A stretch of DNA of 64,000 nucleotides. Source: G965116155 sp965116155. Its GTDB lineage: Bacteria; Bdellovibrionota; Bdellovibrionia; Bdellovibrionales; UBA1609. The translations under genes were made by a program, and so were the position numbers. Below, piece after piece: positions 24,751 to 33,258 of this stretch. Position 1 is the first letter of the stretch. Each line of letters begins with the position of its first letter. The stretch is taken from positions 1,547,224-1,611,223 of the forward strand of contig OZ220488.1 in NCBI GenBank assembly GCA_965116155.1, written 5' to 3'. The notes under the pieces are model-generated. The model was given only the letters and a program-made list of their open reading frames with translations, was not told the DNA's origin and did not search any database.

Positions 24751-24880
24751 TATTTTCTCAACGTGCGGGGCTTTGACGGGAGTGTGGCGGCCTATAAGGC
24801 TACCATCGCGGCCGCACCCTTACAAGGTGCTGCTCTTGCGCCGCCGCTCTATCCCAGAAAATTTTATTAGTCCTTTAACT
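24751..24880. repeat. Degenerate family 1 repeat next to yejE
   Basis: TTCTCAACGTGCGGGGCTTTGACGGGAGTGTGGCGGCCTATAAGG shows the end module with most of its hairpin lost, followed by a short GCACCCTTACAAGGTGC hairpin and CCCAGAAAATTTTATTAG. The closing CTAG is mutated to TTAG. Together with the previous copy it fills the gap 24544-24880, which holds no gene. Confidence 0.75.
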
Positions 24881-25882
24881 TTATTTAACCGTAAATAATT
24901 CGCGGACACCGTCGCCAATTAAGGTAAAAACTAGCAAAGTGAGAAACAAAGCCCCACTAGGATAAACCGCTAACCACCAAGCCTGCAAAAAATGCTCCTG
25001 AGCCTGCGAAAACAACTCCCCCCAACTAGGTGTGGGCGCAGGCAAGCCAAAACCCAAATAATCTAGCGCTGCAAGCGAAGCGATTAAAGACGCAATAGCA
25101 AAAGGCGAAAAAGTCACCAGCGGGCTAAGCGAATTAGGCAGTATGTGCCGAAAAATTAAAGTCCCACTGCCTGCACCACTCGCGCGAGCGGCTTCTACAA
25201 AATCCCGCTTGCGCATGCGCAAAAACTCCGCCCGCATATAAATAGAAATCATCATCCAACTAAAAGTACTGGTAATCAAAATTAAAAGCCACATAGAAGC
25301 ACCAAACACCGCAACTAACGTCAGCAGTAATAGCAAATACGGTATCGCCTCAAACACCTCGACCACACGCTGCCCTAGCAAATCCACCCATCCGCCCAAA
25401 AAACCCATCAGCGCACCCAGCAAAGTACCCACCGAAAAAGACAAAATCCAAGTCAAAACCGCAAACAAAATAGCATACCTAAAACCATACAAAACCCGCG
25501 CAAAAACATCCCTCCCCCTGTCATCAGTGCCCATAATATGCTCCGCACTGGGAGGCGCCGGATACGTATCCAAGCTGCGGTCGCTCTCTATAGGACTCCA
25601 GCGCACAAGAGGCCACACCGCCCAATCAAACACTCCGTCAAGGTCTAACTTGCGATAATCCACCTGCGCCTCTTGCGCTTCCGGTACGAACACACTTGGG
25701 TGATAATAACGGTACAAAGGCACGTACACTTGGCCTTGGTAACTTAACAAAATCGGGCGATCATTGGCCCAAAACTCTGCAGTAAGGCTCAAAAGCACCA
25801 GGCCTAACAGAACACAAAGGCTCAGTATAAGGGTGGTTTGTTTTTTGCGCCGCCTGCTCAAACTAGGTGCTCTCTTTTTCAA
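24881..25882 (-). CDS. yejE: ABC transporter permease, YejE-like (oligopeptide/microcin C type)
   Basis: A 333-residue inner-membrane permease with an N-terminal membrane helix (TTLILSLCVLLGLVLLSLTA), a periplasmic segment containing the YejE-type WSPIESDRSLDTYPAPPSAEHIMGTDDRGRD region, then five helices and the EAARASGAGSGTLIFRHILPNS loop that docks on the ATPase. It pairs with YejB, whose gene overlaps it by 20 bases upstream. The substrate-binding protein and ATPase genes are not nearby. The system imports peptides; the closest well-known case is microcin C uptake in enterobacteria. The exact substrate here is unknown. Confidence 0.9.
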   Translation of the reverse strand: MKKRAPSLSRRRKKQTTLILSLCVLLGLVLLSLTAEFWANDRPILLSYQGQVYVPLYRYYHPSVFVPEAQEAQVDYRKLDLDGVFDWAVWPLVRWSPIESDRSLDTYPAPPSAEHIMGTDDRGRDVFARVLYGFRYAILFAVLTWILSFSVGTLLGALMGFLGGWVDLLGQRVVEVFEAIPYLLLLLTLVAVFGASMWLLILITSTFSWMMISIYMRAEFLRMRKRDFVEAARASGAGSGTLIFRHILPNSLSPLVTFSPFAIASLIASLAALDYLGFGLPAPTPSWGELFSQAQEHFLQAWWLAVYPSGALFLTLLVFTLIGDGVRELFTVK

Positions 25883-26882
25883 AGTCTATGCGCGGATCTA
25901 CCAAAACATATAAAAAATCACTAATCAGTCGACCAACCAAGTGCAATAAACTGGTAAGAAAAATCAGCGCCATTAGTACATTGTAATCCCGACTGAGCGC
26001 AGCCTGAAAGCTCAATAACCCCACGCCATCTAAGCCAAACAACTGTTCTATAATAATAGAGCCCGCAAAAAATAAACTCAAAAACCCCCCCATACCCGTG
26101 ACAATAGGAATCAGCGCATTACGCAAAGCATGCTTATACACCACCATGCGCTCGCCTAAACCCTTAGCGCGCGCCGTGCGCACATAGTCTGATGCAATCT
26201 CGTCTAAAAGAGAGTTGCGCATAAGAAGCGTCAGCACAGTAAAGCTGCCCACCATATAACAAAGGGTCGGCAATACAAAATGATGCACCCGATCTACCAC
26301 CTTGGCCCAAAATCCTAAGCTGTCATAATGGTCCGAAACCACTCCCTGTAAAGGGAACCAATCTAAAAACCCCCCCCCTGCAAAAAAAATCATAAGCAAA
26401 ATCCCCAGCATCAAAGGCGGAATGGCATACATAACTAAAATCACAAAACTGGTCACGCTATCAAACCATTGCCCTACGCGCACGGCTTTAGCAACACCTA
26501 AGGGAATGCACACCAAATAACTCAAAACAAAAGCCAGCACCCCAAACTGCAACGAAACCGGAAGCTTAGATGCAATTACATCTAATACCGGCTCTTCGTC
26601 TTTAAAACTCTCACCAAATTCTAGTGTGGCAATATTTTTAAGCCAGATCCAGTACCGTACGTGCAGGGGCTTGTCTAAACCGTATTGCTTATTGAGTGCC
26701 TCTATCATCTCTTGCGAAATACTATTGCCACTACCCCCCCCGGCGCCTGCAAACTTTAGCTCCCGCAGCTTCGACTCCACAGGACCACCAGGCGCTAAGT
26801 TGATCACCACAAAACACACCAGTGTAATGCCCACTAGCGTGGGGAACATGGCCAAAATACGCTTTAACAAATACCGCAGCAT
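25863..26882 (-). CDS. yejB: ABC transporter permease, YejB-like
   Basis: A 339-residue permease: N-terminal helix MLRYLLKRILAMFPTLVGIT, the YejB-type periplasmic insertion with GGSGNSISQEMIEALNKQYG and LDKPLHVRYW, then helices and the docking loop DYVRTARAKGLGERMVVYKHALRNALIP. It forms the membrane channel with YejE. The start ATG 26882 lies 56 bases after the stop of a secreted protein gene on the same strand. Compared with DppB, the long Gly-rich insertion between helices 1 and 2 favours YejB. Confidence 0.9.
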   Translation of the reverse strand: MLRYLLKRILAMFPTLVGITLVCFVVINLAPGGPVESKLRELKFAGAGGGSGNSISQEMIEALNKQYGLDKPLHVRYWIWLKNIATLEFGESFKDEEPVLDVIASKLPVSLQFGVLAFVLSYLVCIPLGVAKAVRVGQWFDSVTSFVILVMYAIPPLMLGILLMIFFAGGGFLDWFPLQGVVSDHYDSLGFWAKVVDRVHHFVLPTLCYMVGSFTVLTLLMRNSLLDEIASDYVRTARAKGLGERMVVYKHALRNALIPIVTGMGGFLSLFFAGSIIIEQLFGLDGVGLLSFQAALSRDYNVLMALIFLTSLLHLVGRLISDFLYVLVDPRIDFEKEST

Positions 26883-26938
26883 AACCCTCTAAACCTTTAC
26901 CAGGCCCTTAAATGCCAAGCCCTTATAATGCCAGGTCC

Positions 26939-27664
26939 TTATAGTGGGAATATGGACTTAACTTTATAGCGCCGGCCAAGCTGTTTTTTGGCTTCGATTT
27001 CTAACAAATTATCAAAATACCCCTGACCGAACAGCCTTTCGTTTAAGCTCTTTTCGCAAGACCAAGAGTCGTAAAACTCCCACTCGCTCCAACCGAGTTT
27101 GTATTTATGCACATTGACCCCAACATCGTGCCCCCATATATTGACCCGCCAAATAGAAGGCCACAAAAATACATTCGGCCGTTCCATATAATCCACTTGC
27201 TCCCCATACCACTCCCGCATGCTAGCATTAACATTAACGCGCTTATCTTGCGGAGCCGCTTGAGTGGCTTGTATATGCACATGGTCCATAACACTCATTC
27301 TAGAAGCACACACCTTGCCAATAACGTGCAAAAAAGCCGCTAAACGAAAATGCTCCCTCTCGCTTAAGCTCTCATCTAGTCGGGCATTCACTATGGCGCT
27401 AACCACAGCTGCGCTGCCATTGGCGATAAAAGTCCGTAGCAGGTGCAGGATGTTCGGCTTTGCTGGCCAATCATCGGCAGCATACAAGTAGGTCTCGGCC
27501 CTGTAGTTGTAAATGCCATTTAGTTTTTTAATGGAGTCTAATAGGGCATGCGCCTCAGGGTTGGCCTTCCACTCCTTTTTGCCGGCCAAAGCCTCAGCAG
27601 GCCCAAAGTGAAGCGTAAAAAATAATGCCACTAGCAGTATAAGCGCGCGGATCGTGTGTCCCAT
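26939..27664 (-). CDS. Secreted protein of unknown function
   Basis: A 241-residue protein with a clear signal peptide (about residues 1-27, ALILLVALFFTLHFGPAEALA). I do not recognise the mature part. It is mostly alpha-helical and aromatic-rich (VFLWPSIWRVNIWGHDVGV, KLGWSEWEFYDSWSCEK), with a conserved-looking HVHIQATQAA stretch. It lies 56 bases upstream of yejB on the same strand and could be in that operon, but the size and lack of a lobe structure argue against it being the peptide-binding protein. Divergent from pdxA. Confidence 0.7.
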   Translation of the reverse strand: MGHTIRALILLVALFFTLHFGPAEALAGKKEWKANPEAHALLDSIKKLNGIYNYRAETYLYAADDWPAKPNILHLLRTFIANGSAAVVSAIVNARLDESLSEREHFRLAAFLHVIGKVCASRMSVMDHVHIQATQAAPQDKRVNVNASMREWYGEQVDYMERPNVFLWPSIWRVNIWGHDVGVNVHKYKLGWSEWEFYDSWSCEKSLNERLFGQGYFDNLLEIEAKKQLGRRYKVKSIFPL

Positions 27665-27793
27665 TGTTACCCTCCTTAAATTTGTAGCAGGTTAAATCTT
27701 AGGCACTTAAGGCACTAAAAGCACAAGGCGCATTGCTCCCTTTTTTTGGGGGTGCTTTTTGGGCGAGCATGTGGTGTAAAATGGCGCACTTTT

Positions 27794-28750
27794 ATGCCAC
27801 AGCCTTTAAAGCGCATTGTTATTACCACGGGAGACCCACAGGGTATCGGTACTGAGGTGACCTTTCGTGCCCTAAGGGCCATAGGGCCCCAGGCCATGGC
27901 GCGGTTTTATGTGGTGCGCCATAAAAGCTGCCCCACCGAGCATTTGGATATGCTTAAGCCCGTTTTTTGCCGTGTAGCTTGCTCTGAAATAATGCATGCC
28001 CCAAACCTAAACCCCACCCAAAACCAGGTGGTGGATATTGTGCCTGAGAGTCCTTTGCCAGCTATGTGGGTAAAGGCAGCCGCCCAGCACTGCTTGAGCC
28101 GAAAGTTTCAGGCTCTTGTTACGGCGCCGCTTTCTAAGCGCAGCATGCAAGGGGCGGGCTTGAGTTTTTTAGGCCACACCCAAATGCTTAAAAGTCTTAG
28201 TGGCACGGGGGATGTTTTTATGCTGTTTGTGGGCAAGTACTTTAACAGTATGCTTTTAACGGAGCACATGCCGCTAAAAAATGTGCCCCAAGAGCTTTCG
28301 CTTGGTCTCATAGATAGGGCTTTGGGTTTGGCTAAGGGTTTTTTGGCGCACTTACCACGAGGTAAACGCACTCTCCCTATAGGCCTTTTGGGGCTAAATC
28401 CCCATGCGGGAGAGGGGGGGCTCATTGGTGATGCAGAAACGCACTGGCAGGAGGTTTTGCAAAACCATGCCCCGTATGTAAAGGGCCCTCTAGTGCCGGA
28501 TACGGCTTTTAAAAAAGCCAACTGGTCGCGGTTTAGTTTGTACATATGCCCCTACCATGATCAGGCTTTAATACCCTTTAAAATGGCGCACGGCCATGCA
28601 GAAGGCGGCGCTCAGATTAGTTTAGGGTTGCCTTTTGTGCGTACAAGTGTTTGCCATGGCACGGCTGAGGATTTGTTTTTAAAAAACCAAGCCTGCTCTA
28701 ACTCTATGCAGTCGGCTATAAGGTGGGCGTTAAAGTTATTAGAGCGCTAG
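27794..28750 (+). CDS. pdxA: 4-hydroxythreonine-4-phosphate dehydrogenase
   Basis: A 318-residue enzyme from ATG 27794 (MPQPLKRIVITTGDPQGIG). PdxA oxidises 4-phosphohydroxy-threonine on the way to pyridoxal phosphate (DXP-dependent route). Visible motifs are TGDPQGIGTEV near the N-terminus, TAPLSK, GHTQMLK (zinc His), LGLNPHAGEGG, and CPYHDQALIPFK with the second metal His. An upstream in-frame start at 27746 is possible, but the family start is at MPQP. Its last codons (Leu-Leu-Glu-Arg-stop) lie in a palindrome shared with the convergent MBL gene. Confidence 0.94.
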   Translation: MPQPLKRIVITTGDPQGIGTEVTFRALRAIGPQAMARFYVVRHKSCPTEHLDMLKPVFCRVACSEIMHAPNLNPTQNQVVDIVPESPLPAMWVKAAAQHCLSRKFQALVTAPLSKRSMQGAGLSFLGHTQMLKSLSGTGDVFMLFVGKYFNSMLLTEHMPLKNVPQELSLGLIDRALGLAKGFLAHLPRGKRTLPIGLLGLNPHAGEGGLIGDAETHWQEVLQNHAPYVKGPLVPDTAFKKANWSRFSLYICPYHDQALIPFKMAHGHAEGGAQISLGLPFVRTSVCHGTAEDLFLKNQACSNSMQSAIRWALKLLER

Positions 28751-28758
28751 CGCTCTAA
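28739..28758. repeat. Perfect 20-bp palindrome encoding the C-termini of two convergent genes
   Basis: TTAGAGCGCTAGCGCTCTAA is a perfect palindrome made of two inverted copies of the family 1 terminus. Read rightwards it gives Leu-Glu-Arg-stop for pdxA (stop 28748-28750); read leftwards it gives Leu-Glu-Arg-stop for the MBL hydrolase (stop 28747-28749). It may also act as a bidirectional terminator hairpin, although no T-run follows. Confidence 0.9.
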
Positions 28759-29613
28759 TTGGAACTCACTAGGTATAGCGTTGGTAGGGGCAAGGCGGTC
28801 TTGGTCTTCTACCCAGCAGCCTAAGTATTTGGGATCGTGGGTAAAAAACAAAAACCCCTTATGCTTACGGCAGTGCTTTAGTAGGATCTGTTTTTCGCTT
28901 ATAAGTTGGCAGGGCATGTGGTCAAAGCCCATAGTGCGTGTCTCAGGCACCCAATGGAGCCCAGGCACAAGGTCGGCGCAAAAAACCAAAAACCTAAGAT
29001 CTTTGTTGGATGGGGTGCTTTCGGCGCATATTACAGCGTGCACTTGGCCAGGTGTGTGCCCTTGGGTGCAAAAAAAGCCCACCCCAGGCGGCATGCCTTG
29101 AGGCAATCGGCCATTAAGCAAAAATAGCCGCTTAGAGTTTTTAAGTGCTGGGCAAAGCTGGGGTAAAAACAAATGCCGATCAAAGGCATGGGGGTGTTCT
29201 GCATGCGCAAACTGCGCAGCTCCCACAATAAACTGCGCCTTTGGAAAAATAAGTTCAAAAGAGTTAGGATCACAAGGCTCCGCTAATACAGCCGCGGCAT
29301 GGTCAAAATGCAAGTGCGACAAAAACACAAAATCCACCTCGTCGCAACCTATGTTGAGTGCTTCTAAGCTTTTTTGCAGTCCATGGGGAGCCTGCTGCTG
29401 CTCCTTAGTGGCTGCGTCGGGCAAAAAGCCCAAACCCGCTTCAAACAAAACCTTGCACCCCGCGGCCTCTAACAAAAGGCTGCGGCAACTAAGAGGAGTT
29501 AGGTTATTAGCATCATGCTCCACCCAGTGCTGCCACTTAGACTTGGGCGCAGAGCTAAACATAATCCCTGCATCTACTTTTTGTGTGTAGGCCTCTAGTA
29601 CTGTAAGCTTCAT
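28747..29613 (-). CDS. Metallo-beta-lactamase-fold hydrolase
   Basis: A 288-residue MBL-fold enzyme with the metal motif HLHFDHAA (about residues 99-106), a third His in QGHTPGQVH (about 182), a bridging Asp in FCADLVPG (about 214) and a final His in FFTHDPK. This set is that of the lactonase/esterase-like branch, but substrate cannot be assigned. No signal peptide, so cytosolic. The ATG overlaps the stop of the upstream agmatinase-family gene by four bases (ATGA-type coupling). It converges on pdxA with a three-base overlap inside a perfect palindrome. Confidence 0.85.
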   Translation of the reverse strand: MKLTVLEAYTQKVDAGIMFSSAPKSKWQHWVEHDANNLTPLSCRSLLLEAAGCKVLFEAGLGFLPDAATKEQQQAPHGLQKSLEALNIGCDEVDFVFLSHLHFDHAAAVLAEPCDPNSFELIFPKAQFIVGAAQFAHAEHPHAFDRHLFLPQLCPALKNSKRLFLLNGRLPQGMPPGVGFFCTQGHTPGQVHAVICAESTPSNKDLRFLVFCADLVPGLHWVPETRTMGFDHMPCQLISEKQILLKHCRKHKGFLFFTHDPKYLGCWVEDQDRLAPTNAIPSEFQLER

Positions 29614-30587
29614 GGCGCGTGCTCCTTAGGCCGCGCCATGGCGCAAAGGATTTCAAACAATACATCGGCCGCCGCAAGGGCGCTTATTTCGCCCGGCCCA
29701 TCGTAGGGAGGGCTCAGCTCCACTATGTCAGCCCCCACCAAATTAGGCACATCAAAATGCCGCAACACACTTTGCACTTCGTAAGTGCTCAGCCCCCCTG
29801 GCACAGGGGTGCCTGTTGCAGGTGCAAAGGCCGGGTCGAGGCAGTCGATGTCAAAAGATACATACGTGGGCTGGGGGTCACTAAAGCGGGGCAGCTCGCG
29901 CAAAAAATCCTGCAAACCCTTAGAGCGCAAATCGTCTACAGTGCTTGTGTGGATGCCGTGCTGTTTTACAAAATCCAAATCTGCTGGTGCAGTAAGCGGG
30001 CCCCTTATACCAAACTGCCAAGAGCTTTTAGCAAGCACCAGCCCCTCGTCGACAGCATGGCGCAAAAAGGTGCCATGGTGGTAAGGGCAGCCCCATGCAG
30101 CAGGGTAGGTATCCAGATGGGCATCAAAGTGCAAAAGCCTCAAAGGGCCGTGGACTTTGTGCAAGGCTCTTAAAACTCCTAAGGTAGTGCTGTGATCCCC
30201 TCCAATGGCTACGAATTTTCTAACAGAAAAATGCGGCGGCGCAGGTGAGGCTGTGAGCAAAGCGCTTATAAAGTGCTCAATTTGCTTTAGTGTGCGGGCC
30301 TGGTCGACAGGGGAGGTGGGAGAATCTCCATGGTCCACTACCTCGAGGTGCTTTAAAAAATTCACCCCCCGTGTCCAATGGTAACCGCGACCCAGCGAGG
30401 TCATCTCGCGCACCTTTGTGGGCGCAAAACGAGCCCCCGGCCGGTAACTAACAGCCCCATCGTAAGGTATGCCCAAAAGGGCAACATCAAAAGGTGCATG
30501 AGGCTTGGGCTCAAAGGGCAGGCGAAAAAAAGACTTCAGCCCCGAAAAACGCGGAAACTCCCTGCCCAATAAAGGCTTGTAGTGCAC
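29610..30587 (-). CDS. speB: Agmatinase/arginase-family ureohydrolase
   Basis: A 325-residue manganese ureohydrolase. The metal ligands are in GGDHSTT (about residue 128), DAHLDTYP (about 153-158, with DAHxD) and SFDIDCLDPAFAPATGTPVPGG (about 247-252). The PATGTPVPGG loop and the N-terminal GIPYDGAVSYRPGARFAP motif are those of agmatinase and guanidinobutyrase rather than arginase. Agmatinase releases urea from agmatine to give putrescine for polyamine synthesis. It is translationally coupled to the MBL hydrolase. No arginine decarboxylase gene is seen in the window. Confidence 0.85.
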   Translation of the reverse strand: MHYKPLLGREFPRFSGLKSFFRLPFEPKPHAPFDVALLGIPYDGAVSYRPGARFAPTKVREMTSLGRGYHWTRGVNFLKHLEVVDHGDSPTSPVDQARTLKQIEHFISALLTASPAPPHFSVRKFVAIGGDHSTTLGVLRALHKVHGPLRLLHFDAHLDTYPAAWGCPYHHGTFLRHAVDEGLVLAKSSWQFGIRGPLTAPADLDFVKQHGIHTSTVDDLRSKGLQDFLRELPRFSDPQPTYVSFDIDCLDPAFAPATGTPVPGGLSTYEVQSVLRHFDVPNLVGADIVELSPPYDGPGEISALAAADVLFEILCAMARPKEHAP

Positions 30588-30605
30588 TGGTATAAATTCC
30601 TTTTG

Positions 30606-31196
30606 TTAAAGCCACTTGAAATTTTTAATAATATTGTGGCAGCTTGGCAAGTTTTGCAAAAAGCTTTTTCTGTGTGCACTGCAAGTAAAAACCGCCACGT
30701 GCTTGTGGCCTTTTTTGTTGTGCGCCAGCAGCACCTGCCGCAACCGCCGGTGGCCTTTTGTTTGCACCATATCAAACACATAAGCTGGTAGGCGGTTCAC
30801 CTGCACACGCTTTACTTTAAGCACTTTAAAACCCAGCTGAGGGTAGTACTGCAGCCAACCCATGGCGTATTTTTTAAACGCTCCTTTGGCGGAAGGGTTT
30901 ATGGTATTAAGACGCAGGCTTAGCGCAGGACGCGGCGCGCCATTTTGCGGCGGCGCTTGAAACAGCGCAAACACCGGCCCTCCGGACTCTAGGCTTACGG
31001 GCGTTTGTTGCCACTGGGTACCGCGTGTGTGCACCTCAAACAGCGTGCTGCGGTAAGTGTTGGCCTCTAGCAAAAACTGCCCCGAGCCGGGCGCTGCGGG
31101 CCAGGGAGCCGCTTGCACCAGTCCTGGCAGGGCCCATAGAAGTAGTCCGCATAAAAAGCATCGTGCCAAAGTTGTTCTCCCCTCGCAAGCTCTCAT
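30606..31196 (-). CDS. Secreted PsbP/DcrB-like protein
   Basis: I choose ATG 31196 (MRACEGRTTLARCFL), preceded by AGGAT; an open frame reaches back to 31280, but those codons lie in a repeat. The 196-residue product has a signal peptide (CFLCGLLLWALPGLVQA) and a domain of about 160 residues with the pattern KVLKVKRVQVNRLPAYVFDM, then RRLRQVLLAHNKKGHKHVAV and a terminal helix KSFLQNLPSCHNIIKNFKW. This layout recalls PsbP/DcrB-like envelope proteins of unknown biochemistry; the similarity is by eye only. The gene lies 19 bases upstream of the agmatinase gene on the same strand. Confidence 0.62.
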   Translation of the reverse strand: MRACEGRTTLARCFLCGLLLWALPGLVQAAPWPAAPGSGQFLLEANTYRSTLFEVHTRGTQWQQTPVSLESGGPVFALFQAPPQNGAPRPALSLRLNTINPSAKGAFKKYAMGWLQYYPQLGFKVLKVKRVQVNRLPAYVFDMVQTKGHRRLRQVLLAHNKKGHKHVAVFTCSAHRKSFLQNLPSCHNIIKNFKWL

Positions 31197-31205
31197 TATA
31201 TCCTG

Positions 31206-31502
31206 CGTAAGCATCAGAGCGCTAGGAAAATGCCATGGGATTAAGCGCATCTGCCTGATAGCACCTTTAGGTGCGGCCATCTACGAGAGTGTGTACGCTG
31301 CGTACCCCTTCGGGGCCCTTCGCTATCGGCGCGTTGATAGCTGTCTAGCGCGCAAAAACACCTTGAGTGGGAACCTAGCTTGCCACCTTGGCTGGCCCCC
31401 TTGCAGGGGCTGCCAACGTGTCTGCGCCTCTGATCAAAGTGTTTTTGCTGGCGCTTTTATCCTTACGGAATAAGCGTCCCACATGGCATTTTCCGACCTA
31501 TA
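31206..31502. repeat. Family 1 repeat split by a family 2 insertion
   Basis: The outer element begins AGAGCGCTAG (31215-31224) with arm 31225-31240 GGAAAATGCCATGGGA and ends with 31478-31494 TCCCACATGGCATTTTC plus CCGACCTAT; the arms pair with a two-base bulge. In its middle sits a family 2 copy, 31340-31470 (GCTGTCTAGCGCGCAAAAAC ... GGCGCTTTTATCCTTACGGAA), with TA on both sides (31338-31339 and 31471-31472). Removing the insert and one TA restores TAAGCGTCCC, the normal family 1 sequence. This region separates the secreted-protein gene from the RHS gene. Confidence 0.9.
31340..31470. mobile_element. Family 2 element (TA-flanked, non-coding) inside a family 1 repeat
   Basis: A 131-base non-coding element with ends GCTGTCTAGCGCGCAAAAAC and GTTTTTGCTGGCGCTTTTAT...ACGGAA. 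The arms CAAAAACACCTTGA and TCAAAGTGTTTTTG pair across an internal hairpin with CCCCCTTGCAGGGG. Both sides carry TA, as expected after insertion by a TA-targeting transposase of the IS630/mariner type. No transposase is present, so it would be moved in trans if still mobile. Confidence 0.8.
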
Positions 31503-31536
31503 CAGCTTACGCACTTTACATATCTGGTGTTTTAGG

Positions 31537-33249
31537 GTGACAGTTAAGGTTGTGGCGGGATTTTTTGTAAAATTCTTGGCGCGAGCGTTGGTGGTTGTGG
31601 CTCTGCTGACATGCGCCTGTGTGGCTTTTGGCGTTGTGGATATGAAAAACGCCAACTACTCGGAGTCGTGGCTGGATCTTAACGTTGCCGGTGTGGGTTT
31701 TGATCTCCAAGTGCGGCGTATGTACAACAGCCGCAGTTTATTTAGCGGTATGTTTGGATTTGGTTGGTGTGCGGACTTTGAAACCCGTTTAAGCGTGTTA
31801 CCTACGGGGGGTTTGCTGATTAAGGAGTGTGGTGGGGGCTTGGAGATCACTTACGAGTCTGCTCAGAAGGCCCCCAATGTAAACGAGCAGGTCCGTTTGA
31901 TTGTGCAAGAGGTGCGCAAGCGCAACCCTTCGCGCGCGCCGGGATATTTTACCAAACTAAAGGCTGATCTTTTAAAAAGTGATCGCATGCGCAAGCAGTA
32001 TTTGCAAAGAGTAGGGCGCCTCAAGGGCGGTACTGCTCCGAGCAAGGGCAAGCAGTATATTGCGCGCGGTGGGCAGGACCAAAGGGTGCAGTTTAATGGG
32101 CGTGAGTACACAAGGTTTTTACCTGATGGGTCGATGCAAAAGTTTAACACCAAGGGGCAGCTGGTTTATATGTACGACCGGAGTGCTAATTATTTAAAAG
32201 TGCATTACAGCAAAGGCCGGGTGCATAGCCTTACTGATAATTTAGGCAGGAGTTTGTATTTTGATTATCCAAAGAGTGCCGATAGCAAGCGTGTGCAAAA
32301 AGTACGCGGCCCTTCTGGCAAGAGCGCTACTTATGAGTACGAGGGCGAGCTGCTGGTGGGTGTGGCTAATATGTGGGGGAGTAACTTTGTTTACAAATAC
32401 GGCGAGTTAAATAACCTGCGTTACATTGGGTACCCGGACAAAACCACCAAAGAGCTCACTTATGATGCTGCGCGCGATTGGGTGACAAGCTTTAAAGATC
32501 GAGCGGGGTGTTTAGAGAGCTACAGCTATACGGTTAGCCCTAAGGGGAAGTCTTATTATAAGTCCCAGGTAAAAAAGACCTGCAAAGGCGAGGTGGTAAA
32601 CCGTAGCACGTATGAGTTTTGGTACAAAACCCAAAAGGGTGGTGGTATTTATTTGGCGCGCACGCGCTCTGATATCAATGGTAAAAAGCGCGAGGTACAG
32701 TACGGGAGCCAGTTTGGGCGGCCCTTGGTAATTAATCAAGGAGGCAGCAAGACGCGTTTGGCCTATTATCCTACGGGCAGGCTCAAAAGCCGCAGCACGC
32801 CTTACTCTGTGGCGCAGTTCCGTTACGACCCTAAGTGTAAAAAAATTGCACGTGTAGAGTCGGTGTTTAAGGTGCAAAAAAGTAAGGCGCACAAAAAGGG
32901 GCAAAAAAAGATTACAACACGTTTTGTGTATGAGCCTAAAAAATGCTATTTGCAAAGGGCTTCTAATTCTGAAGGGCTTCAGGTGGCTTTAACTTATGAC
33001 CGCTATGGCCGGGTGGTTAAAATGGTGGACCAGAGCAAAAAAAGTCTGCTCATTACTTATGATGAGTCGAGTGGCAGGCCTCGTCGTGTAAACCGTCCGG
33101 ATATGGGCAGTATACAAATGAGCTACGATAGCCTGGGTAATATTAGTAGTATTAAGAGCCAAGAGGGGCAAAAGGTGGCCCTTCAGGTGGCGAGTATGTT
33201 TAGTAACTTTTTAGAGCTTATTTCGTTGGCTTCGGCTAGCGTGGTGTAG
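31537..33249 (+). CDS. RHS/YD-repeat protein, short form without toxin tip
   Basis: Exported protein with a signal peptide (FVKFLARALVVVALLTCACVAFG) followed by an RHS N-terminal domain (NYSESWLDLNVAGVGFDLQV, RRMYNSRSLFSGMFGFGWCADFET), the pattern that precedes RHS/YD cores. YD-like repeats follow (FLPDGSMQKFNTKGQLVYMY, YDRSANYLKVHY, LTYDRYGRVVKMVDQSK) to about residue 560. The conserved core end (PxxxxDPxGL) and a variable toxin domain are missing, so it is a short or degenerate RHS protein. The frame is open from ATG 31483, which lies in the arm of a repeat; GTG 31537 gives a normal signal peptide, so I use it, with doubt. A small secreted protein gene follows. Confidence 0.75.
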   Translation: MTVKVVAGFFVKFLARALVVVALLTCACVAFGVVDMKNANYSESWLDLNVAGVGFDLQVRRMYNSRSLFSGMFGFGWCADFETRLSVLPTGGLLIKECGGGLEITYESAQKAPNVNEQVRLIVQEVRKRNPSRAPGYFTKLKADLLKSDRMRKQYLQRVGRLKGGTAPSKGKQYIARGGQDQRVQFNGREYTRFLPDGSMQKFNTKGQLVYMYDRSANYLKVHYSKGRVHSLTDNLGRSLYFDYPKSADSKRVQKVRGPSGKSATYEYEGELLVGVANMWGSNFVYKYGELNNLRYIGYPDKTTKELTYDAARDWVTSFKDRAGCLESYSYTVSPKGKSYYKSQVKKTCKGEVVNRSTYEFWYKTQKGGGIYLARTRSDINGKKREVQYGSQFGRPLVINQGGSKTRLAYYPTGRLKSRSTPYSVAQFRYDPKCKKIARVESVFKVQKSKAHKKGQKKITTRFVYEPKKCYLQRASNSEGLQVALTYDRYGRVVKMVDQSKKSLLITYDESSGRPRRVNRPDMGSIQMSYDSLGNISSIKSQEGQKVALQVASMFSNFLELISLASASVV

Positions 33250-33258
33250 TGTGTTGTT

